This document shows positions 10,342 to 19,638 of a stretch of 64,000 bases of DNA, one piece after another. The stretch is from Liquorilactobacillus hordei DSM 19519 (GTDB lineage Bacteria; Bacillota; Bacilli; Lactobacillales; Lactobacillaceae). The stretch spans positions 1,054,001-1,118,000 of the forward strand of contig NZ_CP049303.1 in assembly GCF_019443985.1 (NCBI RefSeq). The letters run 5' to 3'. How positions within the stretch are numbered: the stretch's first letter is position 1; each line of letters begins with the position of its first letter. The notes under the pieces were generated by a model. It did not search any database. It had not been told where the DNA came from and saw only the letters and a list, made by a program, of their open reading frames with translations. The position numbers were made by a program, and so were the translations under genes.

Positions 10342-10803
10342 TTGGACTTTATTGAAATACAAAAATTAATATCTGATTTTAATGATTCACCAATGCGTGA
10401 ACTTGAGATTGAAACAGAAGGTTTAAAACTGAAATTAAGCAAAAATGAATTATCTACAAAGATGGTTCAACAGTTGCAACCGAATGTAAAACCTCAGCGA
10501 GAATCTAAAAAAGCAGAGCAAGACTCCACACAAACATCTCAAAATCAAACAGTTCCAACTCCGGGGTTGACAATTGATGCGCCAATGGTTGGGAGTGTTT
10601 ATTTACAGCCAGAACCTTCAAAACCGACATTTGTAAAGGTCGGCTCGGCGGTTAAAAAAGGTGACGTTGTTTGTGTCATCGAAGCAATGAAAATGATGAC
10701 GGAAATCAAAAGCGATGTCACTGGAGTTGTTAAGGAAGTTCTTGTTAAAAATGAAGAACTCGTTGAGTTTGGGCAACCACTTTTTAGAATTGAGGAGAAT
10801 TAA
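10342..10803 (+). CDS. accB: Biotin carboxyl carrier protein of acetyl-CoA carboxylase
   Basis: The 153-residue protein has an N-terminal helical segment, a Gln/Thr/Pro-rich linker (about residues 50-78) and a C-terminal biotinyl domain with the biotinylation motif VIEAMKMMTEI (Lys at about residue 118). It begins with TTG, two bases after fabF, consistent with translational coupling. It works with the accC, accD and accA products encoded just downstream. Confidence 0.96.
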   Translation: MDFIEIQKLISDFNDSPMRELEIETEGLKLKLSKNELSTKMVQQLQPNVKPQRESKKAEQDSTQTSQNQTVPTPGLTIDAPMVGSVYLQPEPSKPTFVKVGSAVKKGDVVCVIEAMKMMTEIKSDVTGVVKEVLVKNEELVEFGQPLFRIEEN

Positions 10804-10805
10804 AG

Positions 10806-11231
10806 ATGGTATTAGATGTTACTGAGATTCAAAAAATTATTCCGCATCGTTATCCAATGCTTTTAATTGATCGTGTCGATGAATTGGTTCCAGGAGAATC
10901 TGCAATAGCACGACGCAATGTTACAGCACACGAAGAGGTCTTCAATGGCCACTTTCCTGGTAATCCAGTTATGCCAGGTGTCTTGATTGTCGAGGCACTT
11001 GCACAAACTGGTGCAGTAGCGTTGTTATCTTTACCTGAATTTAAGGGTAAGACAGCTTATTTTGGAGGAATCAAAAATGCTAAGTTCAGGAAGGTAGTTC
11101 GTCCTGGCGATACAATGATTCTTGAAGTTAAGCTAGATAAAATCCGAAATAATGTTGGTCTTGGGAAAGCATTGGCGACAGTTGACGGTCAAAAAGTCTG
11201 CTCAGCTGAACTGACTTTTATGATTGGTTAA
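10806..11231 (+). CDS. fabZ: (3R)-hydroxyacyl-ACP dehydratase, second copy (FabZ2)
   Basis: The 141-residue hotdog dehydratase carries GHFPGNPVMPGVLIVEALAQ, almost the same active-site block as the first copy at 5162. It starts 2 bases after accB, with GAGGAG overlapping the accB end. Its place between accB and accC is the classic position of the housekeeping FabZ in lactobacilli, so I consider it the main elongation dehydratase. Confidence 0.96.
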   Translation: MVLDVTEIQKIIPHRYPMLLIDRVDELVPGESAIARRNVTAHEEVFNGHFPGNPVMPGVLIVEALAQTGAVALLSLPEFKGKTAYFGGIKNAKFRKVVRPGDTMILEVKLDKIRNNVGLGKALATVDGQKVCSAELTFMIG

Positions 11232-11245
11232 GGTAGGGTGATTTG

Positions 11246-12610
11246 ATGTTTAAAAAAGTCTTGGTTGCTAATCGTGGCGAAATAGCGGTGCGAATAATCC
11301 GTTCATTGAAGGAAATGGGAATAAAGTCTGTTGCAATTTATTCGGATGTTGATCGTGAAAGTTTGCATGTCCAATTAGCAGATGAAGCAGTTTGTGTTGG
11401 AACTGCAAAAGCTCAGAATTCATATTTGAATATGAAAAACATTTTGAGTGCTGCTGTGGGAACTGGAGCCGAGGCGATTCATCCAGGCTTTGGTTTCTTG
11501 TCAGAAAATAGTCGATTTGTTGAAATGTGTGAAGCATGTGGAATAGTATTTATTGGACCAAAATCAGAGACAATTGATTTAATGGGAAATAAAGCAAATG
11601 CACGTGAACAAATGCGATTGAGCGGAGTCCCAGTCATTCCAGGTAGCGAAGGTTTTATATCTGATGTAGAAGAAGCTCAAAAGGTTGCTTTAAAAGTTGG
11701 ATATCCCGTGATGTTGAAAGCAGCAGCAGGTGGTGGTGGCAAGGGAATTAGGCGTGTTGCAACCCCTGACGATCTTGGCAAAGCTTTTGTTGAAGCTCAA
11801 CAAGAAGCACTGGGTTCATTTGGTGATAATCGAATGTACTTAGAGAAGATCATGGAAAATGTAAAACACATTGAGGTTCAAATCTTCCGTGATCAACAAG
11901 GCAATGCGGTATTCTTTCCAGAAAGAGATTGTTCATTGCAAAGAAATAAGCAAAAGATGATCGAGGAGAGCCCATGCGATTTAGTTTCTGCAAAACAAAG
12001 AGAATTCTTGGGAGAAATTTCAATTAAAGCAGCCAATGCAATTGGCTATATCAATACGGGTACTTTGGAATATTTAATGGATGAGGAACATAATTTCTAT
12101 TTCATGGAGATGAATACACGTATTCAAGTTGAACATACTGTGACAGAAATGGTAACTGGAATTGATTTAGTTAAGGTTCAGTTACAGGTCGCAGCAGGTG
12201 AAGAATTACCGTTTGAACAAAGCGATATTAATTGTCTCGGTCATGCGATTGAATGCCGAATTAATGCAGAAGATCCTGCAAATGGCTTTGCACCTTCAGT
12301 TGGTAAAGTTTCATATCTTTATATTCCAGTTGGGAATCTTGGGATGAGAATTGATTCTGCACTTTATGCAGGTGCAATGATTTCACCTTTTTACGATTCA
12401 ATGATTGCCAAAGTCGTTGCACATGGAAAAGATCGAAGTGAAGCAATTGCCAAGATGAAGCGTCTATTAAATGAATTGGTTCTTGATGGGATCAAGACAA
12501 ATCAGCAGTTTCATTTAGCAGTTTTATCAGATAAAAACTTTGTGCAAAATAAATTTACAACGGAATATTTGGAAAAAGAATTTATGAAGGTATGGAAGGG
12601 AGACAAGTAG
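11246..12610 (+). CDS. accC: Biotin carboxylase subunit of acetyl-CoA carboxylase
   Basis: The roughly 454-residue ATP-grasp enzyme carboxylates biotin on AccB. It has the N-terminal KKVLVANRGEIAVRIIRSL, EAIHPGFGFLSEN, the glycine-rich ATP loop KAAAGGGGKGIRRV, ERDCSLQRNKQKMIEESPC, MEMNTRIQVEHTVTEMVTG and IECRINAEDP. The ATG at 11246 after AGGGTGA is preferred over the TTG one codon earlier. Confidence 0.98.
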   Translation: MFKKVLVANRGEIAVRIIRSLKEMGIKSVAIYSDVDRESLHVQLADEAVCVGTAKAQNSYLNMKNILSAAVGTGAEAIHPGFGFLSENSRFVEMCEACGIVFIGPKSETIDLMGNKANAREQMRLSGVPVIPGSEGFISDVEEAQKVALKVGYPVMLKAAAGGGGKGIRRVATPDDLGKAFVEAQQEALGSFGDNRMYLEKIMENVKHIEVQIFRDQQGNAVFFPERDCSLQRNKQKMIEESPCDLVSAKQREFLGEISIKAANAIGYINTGTLEYLMDEEHNFYFMEMNTRIQVEHTVTEMVTGIDLVKVQLQVAAGEELPFEQSDINCLGHAIECRINAEDPANGFAPSVGKVSYLYIPVGNLGMRIDSALYAGAMISPFYDSMIAKVVAHGKDRSEAIAKMKRLLNELVLDGIKTNQQFHLAVLSDKNFVQNKFTTEYLEKEFMKVWKGDK

Positions 12611-12613
12611 AGT

Positions 12614-13471
12614 ATGCAACTGTTCAATGAATTAAAGACACTTGGTCAGCAGCATATTAAAGCTGATAAAAAAGCTGGTGAACGTGTTCCTTCTGGATTG
12701 TGGATAGCTTGTCCTAAGTGTCATCAATCTTTATACCATAAGGATCTTGGAGTATTTCAAGTATGTCCAAATTGTGAATATGGTTTTAGAATTACAGCAA
12801 GAGAGAGAATTTCTTGGTTAGCCGACGATTTTGCAGAAATCGATGCGGAAATGCGAACTACTGATCCGTTGAATTTTCCTGGTTATGACAAGAAGCTAGA
12901 AAAGGGCCGTAAGGATACCGGATTAAACGATTCTATTCTGACAGGAACTGCAAAAATTAATGCTACGGAATTTGCTTTAGGAATAATGGATCCGAACTTT
13001 ATAATGGGATCTATGGGAACAGTTACTGGAGAGAAAATTACCCATTTGTTTGAATATGCATTGAAAAAAAGATTACCTGTTGTCTTGTTTACTGCTTCTG
13101 GCGGTGCAAGAATGCAAGAAGGAATTCTTTCGTTGATGCAAATGGCAAAAATTTCAGCCGCCATAAAGCGTCACTCTAACGAAGGATTGCTTTATATTAC
13201 GGTGCTGACTGATCCAACAACTGGTGGTGTAACAGCCAGCTTTGCGATGCAAGGCGATATTATTTTGTCTGAACCAAGAGCTCTAATCGGCTTTGCCGGA
13301 AAAAGAGTAATTGAGCAGACCATTCATCAAAAAGTTCCAAATAATCTGCAAGATGCTGAGACAGTGTTGGAACATGGATTCATCGACGGAATTGTCCAAC
13401 GGAAAGACTTAAAGCAAAAGTTAGAGTGGCTAATAAGTTCTCACATTGAAGGGGGATTGACTAATGGTTAA
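12614..13471 (+). CDS. accD: Acetyl-CoA carboxylase carboxyltransferase subunit beta
   Basis: The 285-residue crotonase-fold subunit has an N-terminal four-cysteine zinc ribbon (CPKC and CPNC, about residues 34-56), then GFALGIMDPNFIMGSMGTV-like core and GGARMQEG. With AccA it transfers the carboxyl group from biotin to acetyl-CoA to give malonyl-CoA. It overlaps accA by 8 bases. Confidence 0.97.
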   Translation: MQLFNELKTLGQQHIKADKKAGERVPSGLWIACPKCHQSLYHKDLGVFQVCPNCEYGFRITARERISWLADDFAEIDAEMRTTDPLNFPGYDKKLEKGRKDTGLNDSILTGTAKINATEFALGIMDPNFIMGSMGTVTGEKITHLFEYALKKRLPVVLFTASGGARMQEGILSLMQMAKISAAIKRHSNEGLLYITVLTDPTTGGVTASFAMQGDIILSEPRALIGFAGKRVIEQTIHQKVPNNLQDAETVLEHGFIDGIVQRKDLKQKLEWLISSHIEGGLTNG

Positions 13472-14252
13472 TATCCTAGATAGAAAAAAGACTGCTGCAC
13501 AAATAGTTGCTGGTGCACGTAATCAAGAGAAAATGTCAGCTTATGATTTAATCAATGGTATTTTTGATAATTTTTTTGAGTTGCATGGTGACCGACTTTC
13601 AGGTGATGATGCTGCGATTGTTGGTGGCATCGCAACACTGTCTGGAAAACCTGTAACTGTAATTGGAACTAATAAAGGTGAAAGTGCACAAGAACGGATG
13701 CTAACTCATTTTGGGTGTCCCCAACCTTCTGGTTATCGAAAATCATTACGGCTAATAAAACAAGCCGAAAAATTTGGACGACCAGTTTTTATTTTTGTAA
13801 ATACGGCAGGTGCTTATCCAGGAAAATCGGCTGAAGAAAATGGTCAAGGAGAAGCACTTGCTCGCAACTTACTAGAAATTAGTGATGTAAAAGTACCAAT
13901 TATTTCAGTAATTTATGGTGAAGGTGGTAGTGGTGGAGCTCTCGCATTAGCTTGTGGAGATTCAGTCTGGATGGTCGAAAACAGTATGTATTCAGTATTA
14001 TCTCCTGAAGGATTTGCTGCAATTTTGTGGAAGGATAGCAAACGTGCTGATGAAGCTGCAGAAGTGATGCAACTTACTCCTGAAAAGCTGCTTGCACAGA
14101 AGATTATTGAAGGTATTATTCCAGAGTCACATTCTCATAAAAGAGTATGCCGAGCTATTAAAAAAACAATTGAGCAAGAAATGAAAGAATTAGTGAAATT
14201 GTCCCCAGATGAATTACTTGTGAGAAGATATGAGAGATTTAGAAAGTTTTAG
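13464..14252 (+). CDS. accA: Acetyl-CoA carboxylase carboxyltransferase subunit alpha
   Basis: The 262-residue subunit has FELHGDRLSGDDAAIVGGIA, NTAGAYPGKSAEENGQGEA, and GEGGSGGALAL, the hallmark loops of AccA. It is shorter than the enterobacterial protein (about 319), as usual in lactobacilli, where the N-terminal extension is reduced. The start overlaps accD, indicating coupled translation and equal stoichiometry. Confidence 0.97.
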   Translation: MVNILDRKKTAAQIVAGARNQEKMSAYDLINGIFDNFFELHGDRLSGDDAAIVGGIATLSGKPVTVIGTNKGESAQERMLTHFGCPQPSGYRKSLRLIKQAEKFGRPVFIFVNTAGAYPGKSAEENGQGEALARNLLEISDVKVPIISVIYGEGGSGGALALACGDSVWMVENSMYSVLSPEGFAAILWKDSKRADEAAEVMQLTPEKLLAQKIIEGIIPESHSHKRVCRAIKKTIEQEMKELVKLSPDELLVRRYERFRKF

Positions 14253-14273
14253 ATGGTAAGTGGAGGTATAAAA

Positions 14274-15032
14274 TTGGAAAAGTTACTTAGTGGTAAAAAG
14301 ATATTAATAATGGGGGTTGCAAATAAGCGCAGTATTGCATGGGGTTGTGCCCAAGCAATGCTTGATAATGGTGCAGAACTGATATTTACATATCAGAATG
14401 CACGACTCAAAAAGAGCTTATTACGACTTATTTCAGATGAAGAACGTTTAGTTGAATGTGATGTTTCAAGCGATGACAGTATCAAAAATGCTTTTGAGAT
14501 AATCAAAGAAAAATTTGGTAAGATTGATGGAATTGTCCATGCAATTGCATATGCAAATAAGGATGAACTTGCTGGCGATATCATGAATTCTAGTCGTGAA
14601 GGATATGCATTAGCCCAAGATATCTCTGCATTTTCATTAATTGCTGTAGCAAAATATGGAATTGAAATTCTTAATAACCCAGCAAGTATTGTTACTTTAA
14701 CGTACTTTGGTTCAGAACGTGCTATTCCTAACTATAATGTGATGGGAGTTGCCAAGGCAGCACTTGAAGCTAGTGTACGTTACCTTGCACGTGATATGGG
14801 TAAGTATGGCGTTCGTGTCAATGCAATCTCAGCAGGGGCAATTAAGACACTTGCAGTTACCGGAGTGAAGGACCATGGTGATTTGTTACGCATTTCTGAA
14901 GAAAGAACTGTCGATGGTAAGTCCGTAACTACTAGTGAAGTTGGTGGAACTGCAGCATTCTTGGTCAGTGATCTTTCAACAGGTGTAGTTGGAGATGTGA
15001 TTTACGTCGATAAGGGAGTACATCTTATTTAA
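14274..15032 (+). CDS. fabI: Enoyl-ACP reductase (NADH), FabI type
   Basis: A 252-residue short-chain dehydrogenase-like enzyme that completes each elongation round. It has the FabI-type nucleotide motif GVANKRSIAWG, the YxxxxxxK catalytic pair in NYNVMGVAKAALE, and AGAIKTLA. I chose TTG at 14274, 7 bases after TGGAGG; an ATG at 14253 in the same frame precedes that ribosome site. It is last in the fab operon. No clear terminator follows, so some read-through into zwf is possible. Confidence 0.96.
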   Translation: MEKLLSGKKILIMGVANKRSIAWGCAQAMLDNGAELIFTYQNARLKKSLLRLISDEERLVECDVSSDDSIKNAFEIIKEKFGKIDGIVHAIAYANKDELAGDIMNSSREGYALAQDISAFSLIAVAKYGIEILNNPASIVTLTYFGSERAIPNYNVMGVAKAALEASVRYLARDMGKYGVRVNAISAGAIKTLAVTGVKDHGDLLRISEERTVDGKSVTTSEVGGTAAFLVSDLSTGVVGDVIYVDKGVHLI

Positions 15033-15134
15033 TTTGCTAATCTAAAAAGTTGCTGAACACTTGTTTTATCAAAAAATTGCAAGTACACTATTAACAGGAT
15101 GCAACAAGTATAGATGAAAGCGGTGCTAGCTATT

Positions 15135-16589
15135 ATGGAAATTGAACAAAAAGCGCTCTTTGTTATTTTTGGTGGAACAGGTGATCTTGCCAAACGTAAG
15201 CTTTATCCTTCACTTTTTCAATTGTACAAAAAAGGAATTTTACAAGATAATTTTGCAGTAATTGGCACTGCTAGGCGGCCATGGACTGATGAACATTTAC
15301 AAGAAGTTGTAAGGACATCAATTGCAAGTAATGATGAATCGCAAAAACAAATTGATGAATTTGTAAGACATTTCTATTATCAATCACACAATGTTAATGA
15401 TACAGAGCATTATGTAACTCTACGCGAATTGGCAGAAAAATTGGACTTAAAGTATCAAATTAATGGTAACCGTCTATTTTATCTGGCTATGTCTCCGCGT
15501 TTCTTTGGAACAATTGCACAGCACTTAAAGTCACAGAATATTGTGACAGATGAGGGATATAATCGAGTAATAGTTGAAAAACCATTCGGACGTGATTTTG
15601 AATCCGCAAAAGAACTGAATGATTCAATTAGTAAATACTTCCCAGAAGAAGCTTTTTTTAGGATTGATCATTATCTAGGCAAAGAAATGATTCAGAACAT
15701 AATGGCACTGCGCTTTAGCAATAATTTATTCAGAGCTGTATGGAATAATCGCTATATAGATAATATCCAAATTACTTTAAGTGAAGCATTAGGTGTCGAG
15801 GAACGTGCAGGGTATTATGAGACGGCAGGAGCATTAAGAGATATGGTGCAGAATCATATTCTTCAAATCGTTTCCTTGCTTACAATGAATATGCCTGCTT
15901 CTTATTCGGAGTCTGATATTCGACGTGAGAAGATATATGCGCTTAAGTCACTGAAAAAGTATTCTCCTGCAAAGGTAGCTGAAAATTTTGTTAGAGCACA
16001 ATATATTGGCAATGATGGACAAGTAGGATATCTACAAGAAAATGAAATTGCAGATGATTCAACCACAGAAACATTTGTTGCAGGCAAGCTTTTTGTCAAC
16101 AATGAGAATTTTTCAGGTGTTCCGATTTACATCAGAACTGGTAAGCGTCTTACTCAAAAAACGACTAGAATAGATATTTCGTTCAAAGAAATGGAAACTA
16201 GTTTTTTTGACTCTAAAAAGCTTGGTCGCAATATTTTGACAATCAACGTTGAACCTGAGGGTCAGGTCTATTTGCAGACTAATATAAAGAAAATTGGTCA
16301 AGGCTTCGATTTGAAACCTAGTCGAATGGACCTACAGCTTAATAATGAAAATGAAGTTGTGCCAGAAGCATATGAAAAACTATTGTTGGATGCATTACTT
16401 GGAGATGCAACTAATTTTGCCCACTGGGAAGAAGTAGCTTATGCTTGGAAGTTTGTTGATTCTATTCGTGAAGCTTGGGATGCAGGTAATGGAGATTTGT
16501 CTGAGTACAAATGTGGCTCAATGGGGCCAAAAGAATCAGAAGATTTATTGAAACACGATGGAAACCACTGGGTATTCACCGGTGAATAA
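15135..16589 (+). CDS. zwf: Glucose-6-phosphate 1-dehydrogenase
   Basis: The roughly 484-residue enzyme oxidises glucose 6-phosphate to 6-phosphogluconolactone, giving NADPH that the neighbouring lipid genes consume. Motifs are the Rossmann loop FGGTGDLAKRKLYP, VEKPFGRD, and the catalytic RIDHYLGKE. Two ATG codons are possible (15114 and 15135). The second gives the usual N-terminus and has a weak AGCGGTG upstream, so the start is uncertain by 7 residues. The gene ends before a repeat-linked terminator. Confidence 0.95.
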   Translation: MEIEQKALFVIFGGTGDLAKRKLYPSLFQLYKKGILQDNFAVIGTARRPWTDEHLQEVVRTSIASNDESQKQIDEFVRHFYYQSHNVNDTEHYVTLRELAEKLDLKYQINGNRLFYLAMSPRFFGTIAQHLKSQNIVTDEGYNRVIVEKPFGRDFESAKELNDSISKYFPEEAFFRIDHYLGKEMIQNIMALRFSNNLFRAVWNNRYIDNIQITLSEALGVEERAGYYETAGALRDMVQNHILQIVSLLTMNMPASYSESDIRREKIYALKSLKKYSPAKVAENFVRAQYIGNDGQVGYLQENEIADDSTTETFVAGKLFVNNENFSGVPIYIRTGKRLTQKTTRIDISFKEMETSFFDSKKLGRNILTINVEPEGQVYLQTNIKKIGQGFDLKPSRMDLQLNNENEVVPEAYEKLLLDALLGDATNFAHWEEVAYAWKFVDSIREAWDAGNGDLSEYKCGSMGPKESEDLLKHDGNHWVFTGE

Positions 16590-16600
16590 ATAACTGAGTA

Positions 16601-16763
16601 GTGTGCCATAAGTTGGAAAATTTGAGTCTTAATTCGAAATTGCGAACATAGCGAGTAATTTGCTATGAGTAATTCGAGCTAAACGAAGAATTTAGACTTA
16701 TGAAACGCATTTATCAGAAATAAATAAAAAGATGGGTCAAAATTTATTTGGCCCGTCTTTTTT
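16601..16763 (+). repeat. Terminator-linked intergenic repeat, copy A
   Basis: An intergenic element with outer arms CATAAGT (16607) and ACTTATG, then a core GAAACGCATTTATC-AG-AAATAAATA, ending in a terminator hairpin. Related copies lie at 30149-30266, 49213-49293 and 56108-56227. This copy has the longest interior, with extra inverted segments containing AATTCGA and TCGAGC. Confidence 0.75.
16726..16763 (+). terminator. Terminator after zwf
   Basis: The stem GATGGGTCAAA / TTTGGCCCGTC with a short AT loop is followed by TTTTTT. It is the distal part of repeat copy A. Confidence 0.9.
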
Positions 16764-16776
16764 ATTTATTTGTAAT

Positions 16777-16790
16777 CGAACGCTTGTTCC
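16777..16790. promoter_or_regulatory. LexA (SOS) box upstream of dinB
   Basis: CGAACGCTTGTTCC matches the Gram-positive SOS box CGAACNNNNGTTCG at all but the last base. It lies about 45 bases before the dinB start, so dinB is predicted to be DNA-damage inducible. Confidence 0.85.
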
Positions 16791-16833
16791 TGTATTATTT
16801 ATAGTAAGATAAGATAGGAAAGATGGATGTTTT

Positions 16834-17919
16834 ATGGTTGAACAACGGAAAATAATTCATGTTGATATGGATGCTTTTTACGCATCCATTGAAATGAGAG
16901 ATAATCCTAAAATTAGAGAAAAAGCAGTTGTTATCGCAAAAAATCCTAGGCATACAGGAGGAAAGGGCGTTGTGGCAACTGCTAATTACATTGCACGGAG
17001 TAAGGGAATACATTCTGCAATGAGTGCACAACAAGCAATGGAATTATGTCCAGAAGCCATATTTGTGAAACCAGATTTTAAAAAATATCGGGCAGTTTCA
17101 GCTCAAATTCATGAGATATTTCACGAATATACAGATATAATTGAACCAATTGCCTTTGATGAAGCGTACCTTGATGTGACACAAAATAAAAAAGAAATCC
17201 ATAATCCTTTAATTATTGCAAGAATGCTACAACAAGAAATATTTTCAAAAACCCATTTGACATCATCTACGGGAATTTCATACAATAAATTTCTTGCGAA
17301 AATGGCTTCTGATTACCATAAACCTGTGGGAACAACTTTAATTAGAGAAGAAGATGTACTATCTTTTTTGGCGCCTTTACCAATTGAAAAGTTTCGTGGT
17401 GTTGGGGTTAAGACAGCTAAAAAAATGCATGAGTTAGCTATTAATACAGGATTGGATTTACTAAAAAAGAGTGAGCTTGAGTTAATTGCGAATTTTGGAA
17501 AAATGGGAGAAGCATTTTTCCAACATGTCCGTGGAATTGATGAACGTCCTGTTGAGTGGAAAAGAGAGCGTAAGTCAATGGGAAATGAACGAACCTTTGC
17601 TCAGGCGTTAAAGAGTACTACCGAAGTTGAAGAAATGTTCAAATATTTAACAAATCTTTTAATTGACCAGCTGAGCAGGCGGCAACTACATGGTAAGACA
17701 ATCGTGATAAAAGTTCGAAATAGTAATTTTGAAACTGTAACTAAAAGGCGAACCTTAGACAACTTTTATCAAAACAATCAAGAAACTTTAGTTTTTCATG
17801 CTTTACAATTATTTGATGAGGTTCAAAGTGAAGTTGATGTTCGACTACTGGGGCTAACTATGACAAATCTAGCACCCTTGCAATTTGAAAATATTGAATT
17901 GCCATTATGGCAGATGTGA
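16834..17919 (+). CDS. dinB: Y-family DNA polymerase IV
   Basis: A 361-residue translesion polymerase. It has the catalytic DMDAFYASIEMRDNP (about residues 11-25), PIAFDEAYLDVT with the acidic pair, the steric region STGISYNKFLAKMASD, helix-hairpin-helix FRGVGVKTAKKMHEL and a C-terminal little-finger domain ending in LPLWQM. The last residues resemble a beta-clamp binding peptide. A LexA box upstream predicts SOS control. Confidence 0.96.
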   Translation: MVEQRKIIHVDMDAFYASIEMRDNPKIREKAVVIAKNPRHTGGKGVVATANYIARSKGIHSAMSAQQAMELCPEAIFVKPDFKKYRAVSAQIHEIFHEYTDIIEPIAFDEAYLDVTQNKKEIHNPLIIARMLQQEIFSKTHLTSSTGISYNKFLAKMASDYHKPVGTTLIREEDVLSFLAPLPIEKFRGVGVKTAKKMHELAINTGLDLLKKSELELIANFGKMGEAFFQHVRGIDERPVEWKRERKSMGNERTFAQALKSTTEVEEMFKYLTNLLIDQLSRRQLHGKTIVIKVRNSNFETVTKRRTLDNFYQNNQETLVFHALQLFDEVQSEVDVRLLGLTMTNLAPLQFENIELPLWQM

Positions 17920-17992
17920 CCTATTTTGTATTTATCTGATTTTATCGGTATACTAAGGATATTAAAGTTTTTTTGATAAGGGGAGATATCAA

Positions 17993-18676
17993 ATGCAGAT
18001 TGTATGGCACGGACATTCTATTATTGAAATAATTACAGCAAATGAAACGAATATTTTAATTGATCCTTTTATTACTGGAAATGATTTGACTGACTTAAAG
18101 ATCGCTGATTGTCATCCAGATTATATTCTTGTGACTCATGCTCATTATGATCATGTTGGTGATACTATAGAGATTGCAAAAAAAACGGGTGCACAGGTGA
18201 TAGCAATCACAGATTTAGCAGCTTACTTGGGTGAACAAGGAGTTACAGCAGAAGGATTGAATTTTGGTGGCTCATATCAAACTGATTTCGGTAAGTTCAA
18301 GTTAGTTCCTGCTTGGCATACTGCAGCATTGCCAGTTGGAGATAAGGCCCCACGAACACTGGGTGTAGCCGCTGGATTTGAGATGCACATAGATGGTAAA
18401 GTCTTGTATAATTCGGGTGATACTGCATTATTTTCAGATATGAAGCTGATTAATCACGGTAAAGGGGTTGATGTAGCCTTTCTTCCGATTGGAGATCATT
18501 TTACAATGGGAATTGAAGATGCTGTGATTGCTGCAGATTTTGTAAAAGCAAAACATGTTTTACCAATTCATTTCAACACTTTTCCTGCTATTAAGCAAGA
18601 TCCAACAGAGTATCTTGAGCAACTAGAAGATGGTGTTGGAATATCTGTTGCAATTGGTGAGAGTTTTGAAATTTAA
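17993..18676 (+). CDS. Metallo-beta-lactamase-fold hydrolase, UPF0173 (YtkL-like)
   Basis: The 227-residue protein has the metallo-beta-lactamase metal motif THAHYDHVGD (about residues 49-58), a further GHSII motif at the N-terminus, NSGDTALFSDM and LPIHFNTFP. This is the UPF0173 family, whose substrate is not firmly known. The ATG follows AAGGGGAGA. It precedes nrnA by 11 bases and is probably cotranscribed with nrnA and the helicase. Confidence 0.9.
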   Translation: MQIVWHGHSIIEIITANETNILIDPFITGNDLTDLKIADCHPDYILVTHAHYDHVGDTIEIAKKTGAQVIAITDLAAYLGEQGVTAEGLNFGGSYQTDFGKFKLVPAWHTAALPVGDKAPRTLGVAAGFEMHIDGKVLYNSGDTALFSDMKLINHGKGVDVAFLPIGDHFTMGIEDAVIAADFVKAKHVLPIHFNTFPAIKQDPTEYLEQLEDGVGISVAIGESFEI

Positions 18677-18687
18677 GGAGAATTAGA

Positions 18688-19638
18688 ATGACAGTAGAAC
18701 AAAAAATATTAGCAAAAATCGAGGAATTTGACACGATTATTATTCATCGTCATCAAAGACCCGATCCTGATGCGTATGGGTCTCAATGCGGGTTGGCCGC
18801 TATCTTGAGAGCAAACTTTCCACAAAAGAAAGTTTATCAAGTTGGAGAAAAAGTCCATGGGTTAGCGTGGATTGCTGAGCCAGAGGAAATCGCTGATGAA
18901 GTATATCGAGATGCACTAGTGATTGTAACTGATACTGCAAATCAACCACGAGTTGATGACCAACGCTATTTAAGTGGAAAAGCTCTAATCAAGATTGATC
19001 ATCATCCTAATGAGGATCCATATGGAGATCCTTGCTGGGTTAAGACAGATGCATCAAGTTGTTCAGAAATTATTGTAGATTTTGCAAATGCAAATAATTT
19101 AGTGATACCAGACGAAGCAGCAAGAATGCTTTATGCTGGTATAATTGGTGATACTGGGCGATTTATGTATGATGCTACGACGTCGCATACATTGAATGTT
19201 GCTGCCCAATTAATTGAGCACAATTTCGATGCTGCGCAGATTAATCGTCGACTTGACAGTATTGAATTGCCGGTTGCCAGATTAGCTGCTTATGTTTATG
19301 AAAATATGGAATTTACTGAACATGGTGCAGCCTATATTATTTTGACTAGCGAAGTTATGAAACAATTTAATCTGAAGGATGCAAGCACCGCACCGATTGT
19401 TCCATTGATTGGAAAAGTTGTAGGTGTAAAGTGTTGGACGATACTTGTACAGCAAAAAGATGGATCATTTAGATTACGGATTCGCTCTAAAGCACCAATT
19501 ATTAATGAGTTGGCAAAAGAATATGGTGGCGGCGGTCATCCACTAGCTAGTGGCGCATTTATGCATGATGATCAGCAAATTCCCGAGTATATAAAGAAAC
19601 TTGACGCGATTGCAGAAAGTTACAATGGAGAAGATTAA
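18688..19638 (+). CDS. nrnA: Bifunctional oligoribonuclease / pAp phosphatase NrnA
   Basis: The 316-residue DHH-DHHA1 phosphoesterase degrades short oligoribonucleotides and 3'-phosphoadenosine 5'-phosphate. Visible are HRHQRPDPDAYGSQ, TDTANQPRVDD, the DHH motif KIDHHPNED, GDTGRFMYD and the C-terminal substrate motif GGGGHPLASGA. The stop overlaps the start of the next gene by one base (TAATG). Confidence 0.94.
   Translation: MTVEQKILAKIEEFDTIIIHRHQRPDPDAYGSQCGLAAILRANFPQKKVYQVGEKVHGLAWIAEPEEIADEVYRDALVIVTDTANQPRVDDQRYLSGKALIKIDHHPNEDPYGDPCWVKTDASSCSEIIVDFANANNLVIPDEAARMLYAGIIGDTGRFMYDATTSHTLNVAAQLIEHNFDAAQINRRLDSIELPVARLAAYVYENMEFTEHGAAYIILTSEVMKQFNLKDASTAPIVPLIGKVVGVKCWTILVQQKDGSFRLRIRSKAPIINELAKEYGGGGHPLASGAFMHDDQQIPEYIKKLDAIAESYNGED

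Noticed and set aside
15033..15134. A terminator or operator between fabI and zwf
   Set aside because: Only short imperfect repeats around TTGC/GCAA are present, with no T-run. I do not call a site.
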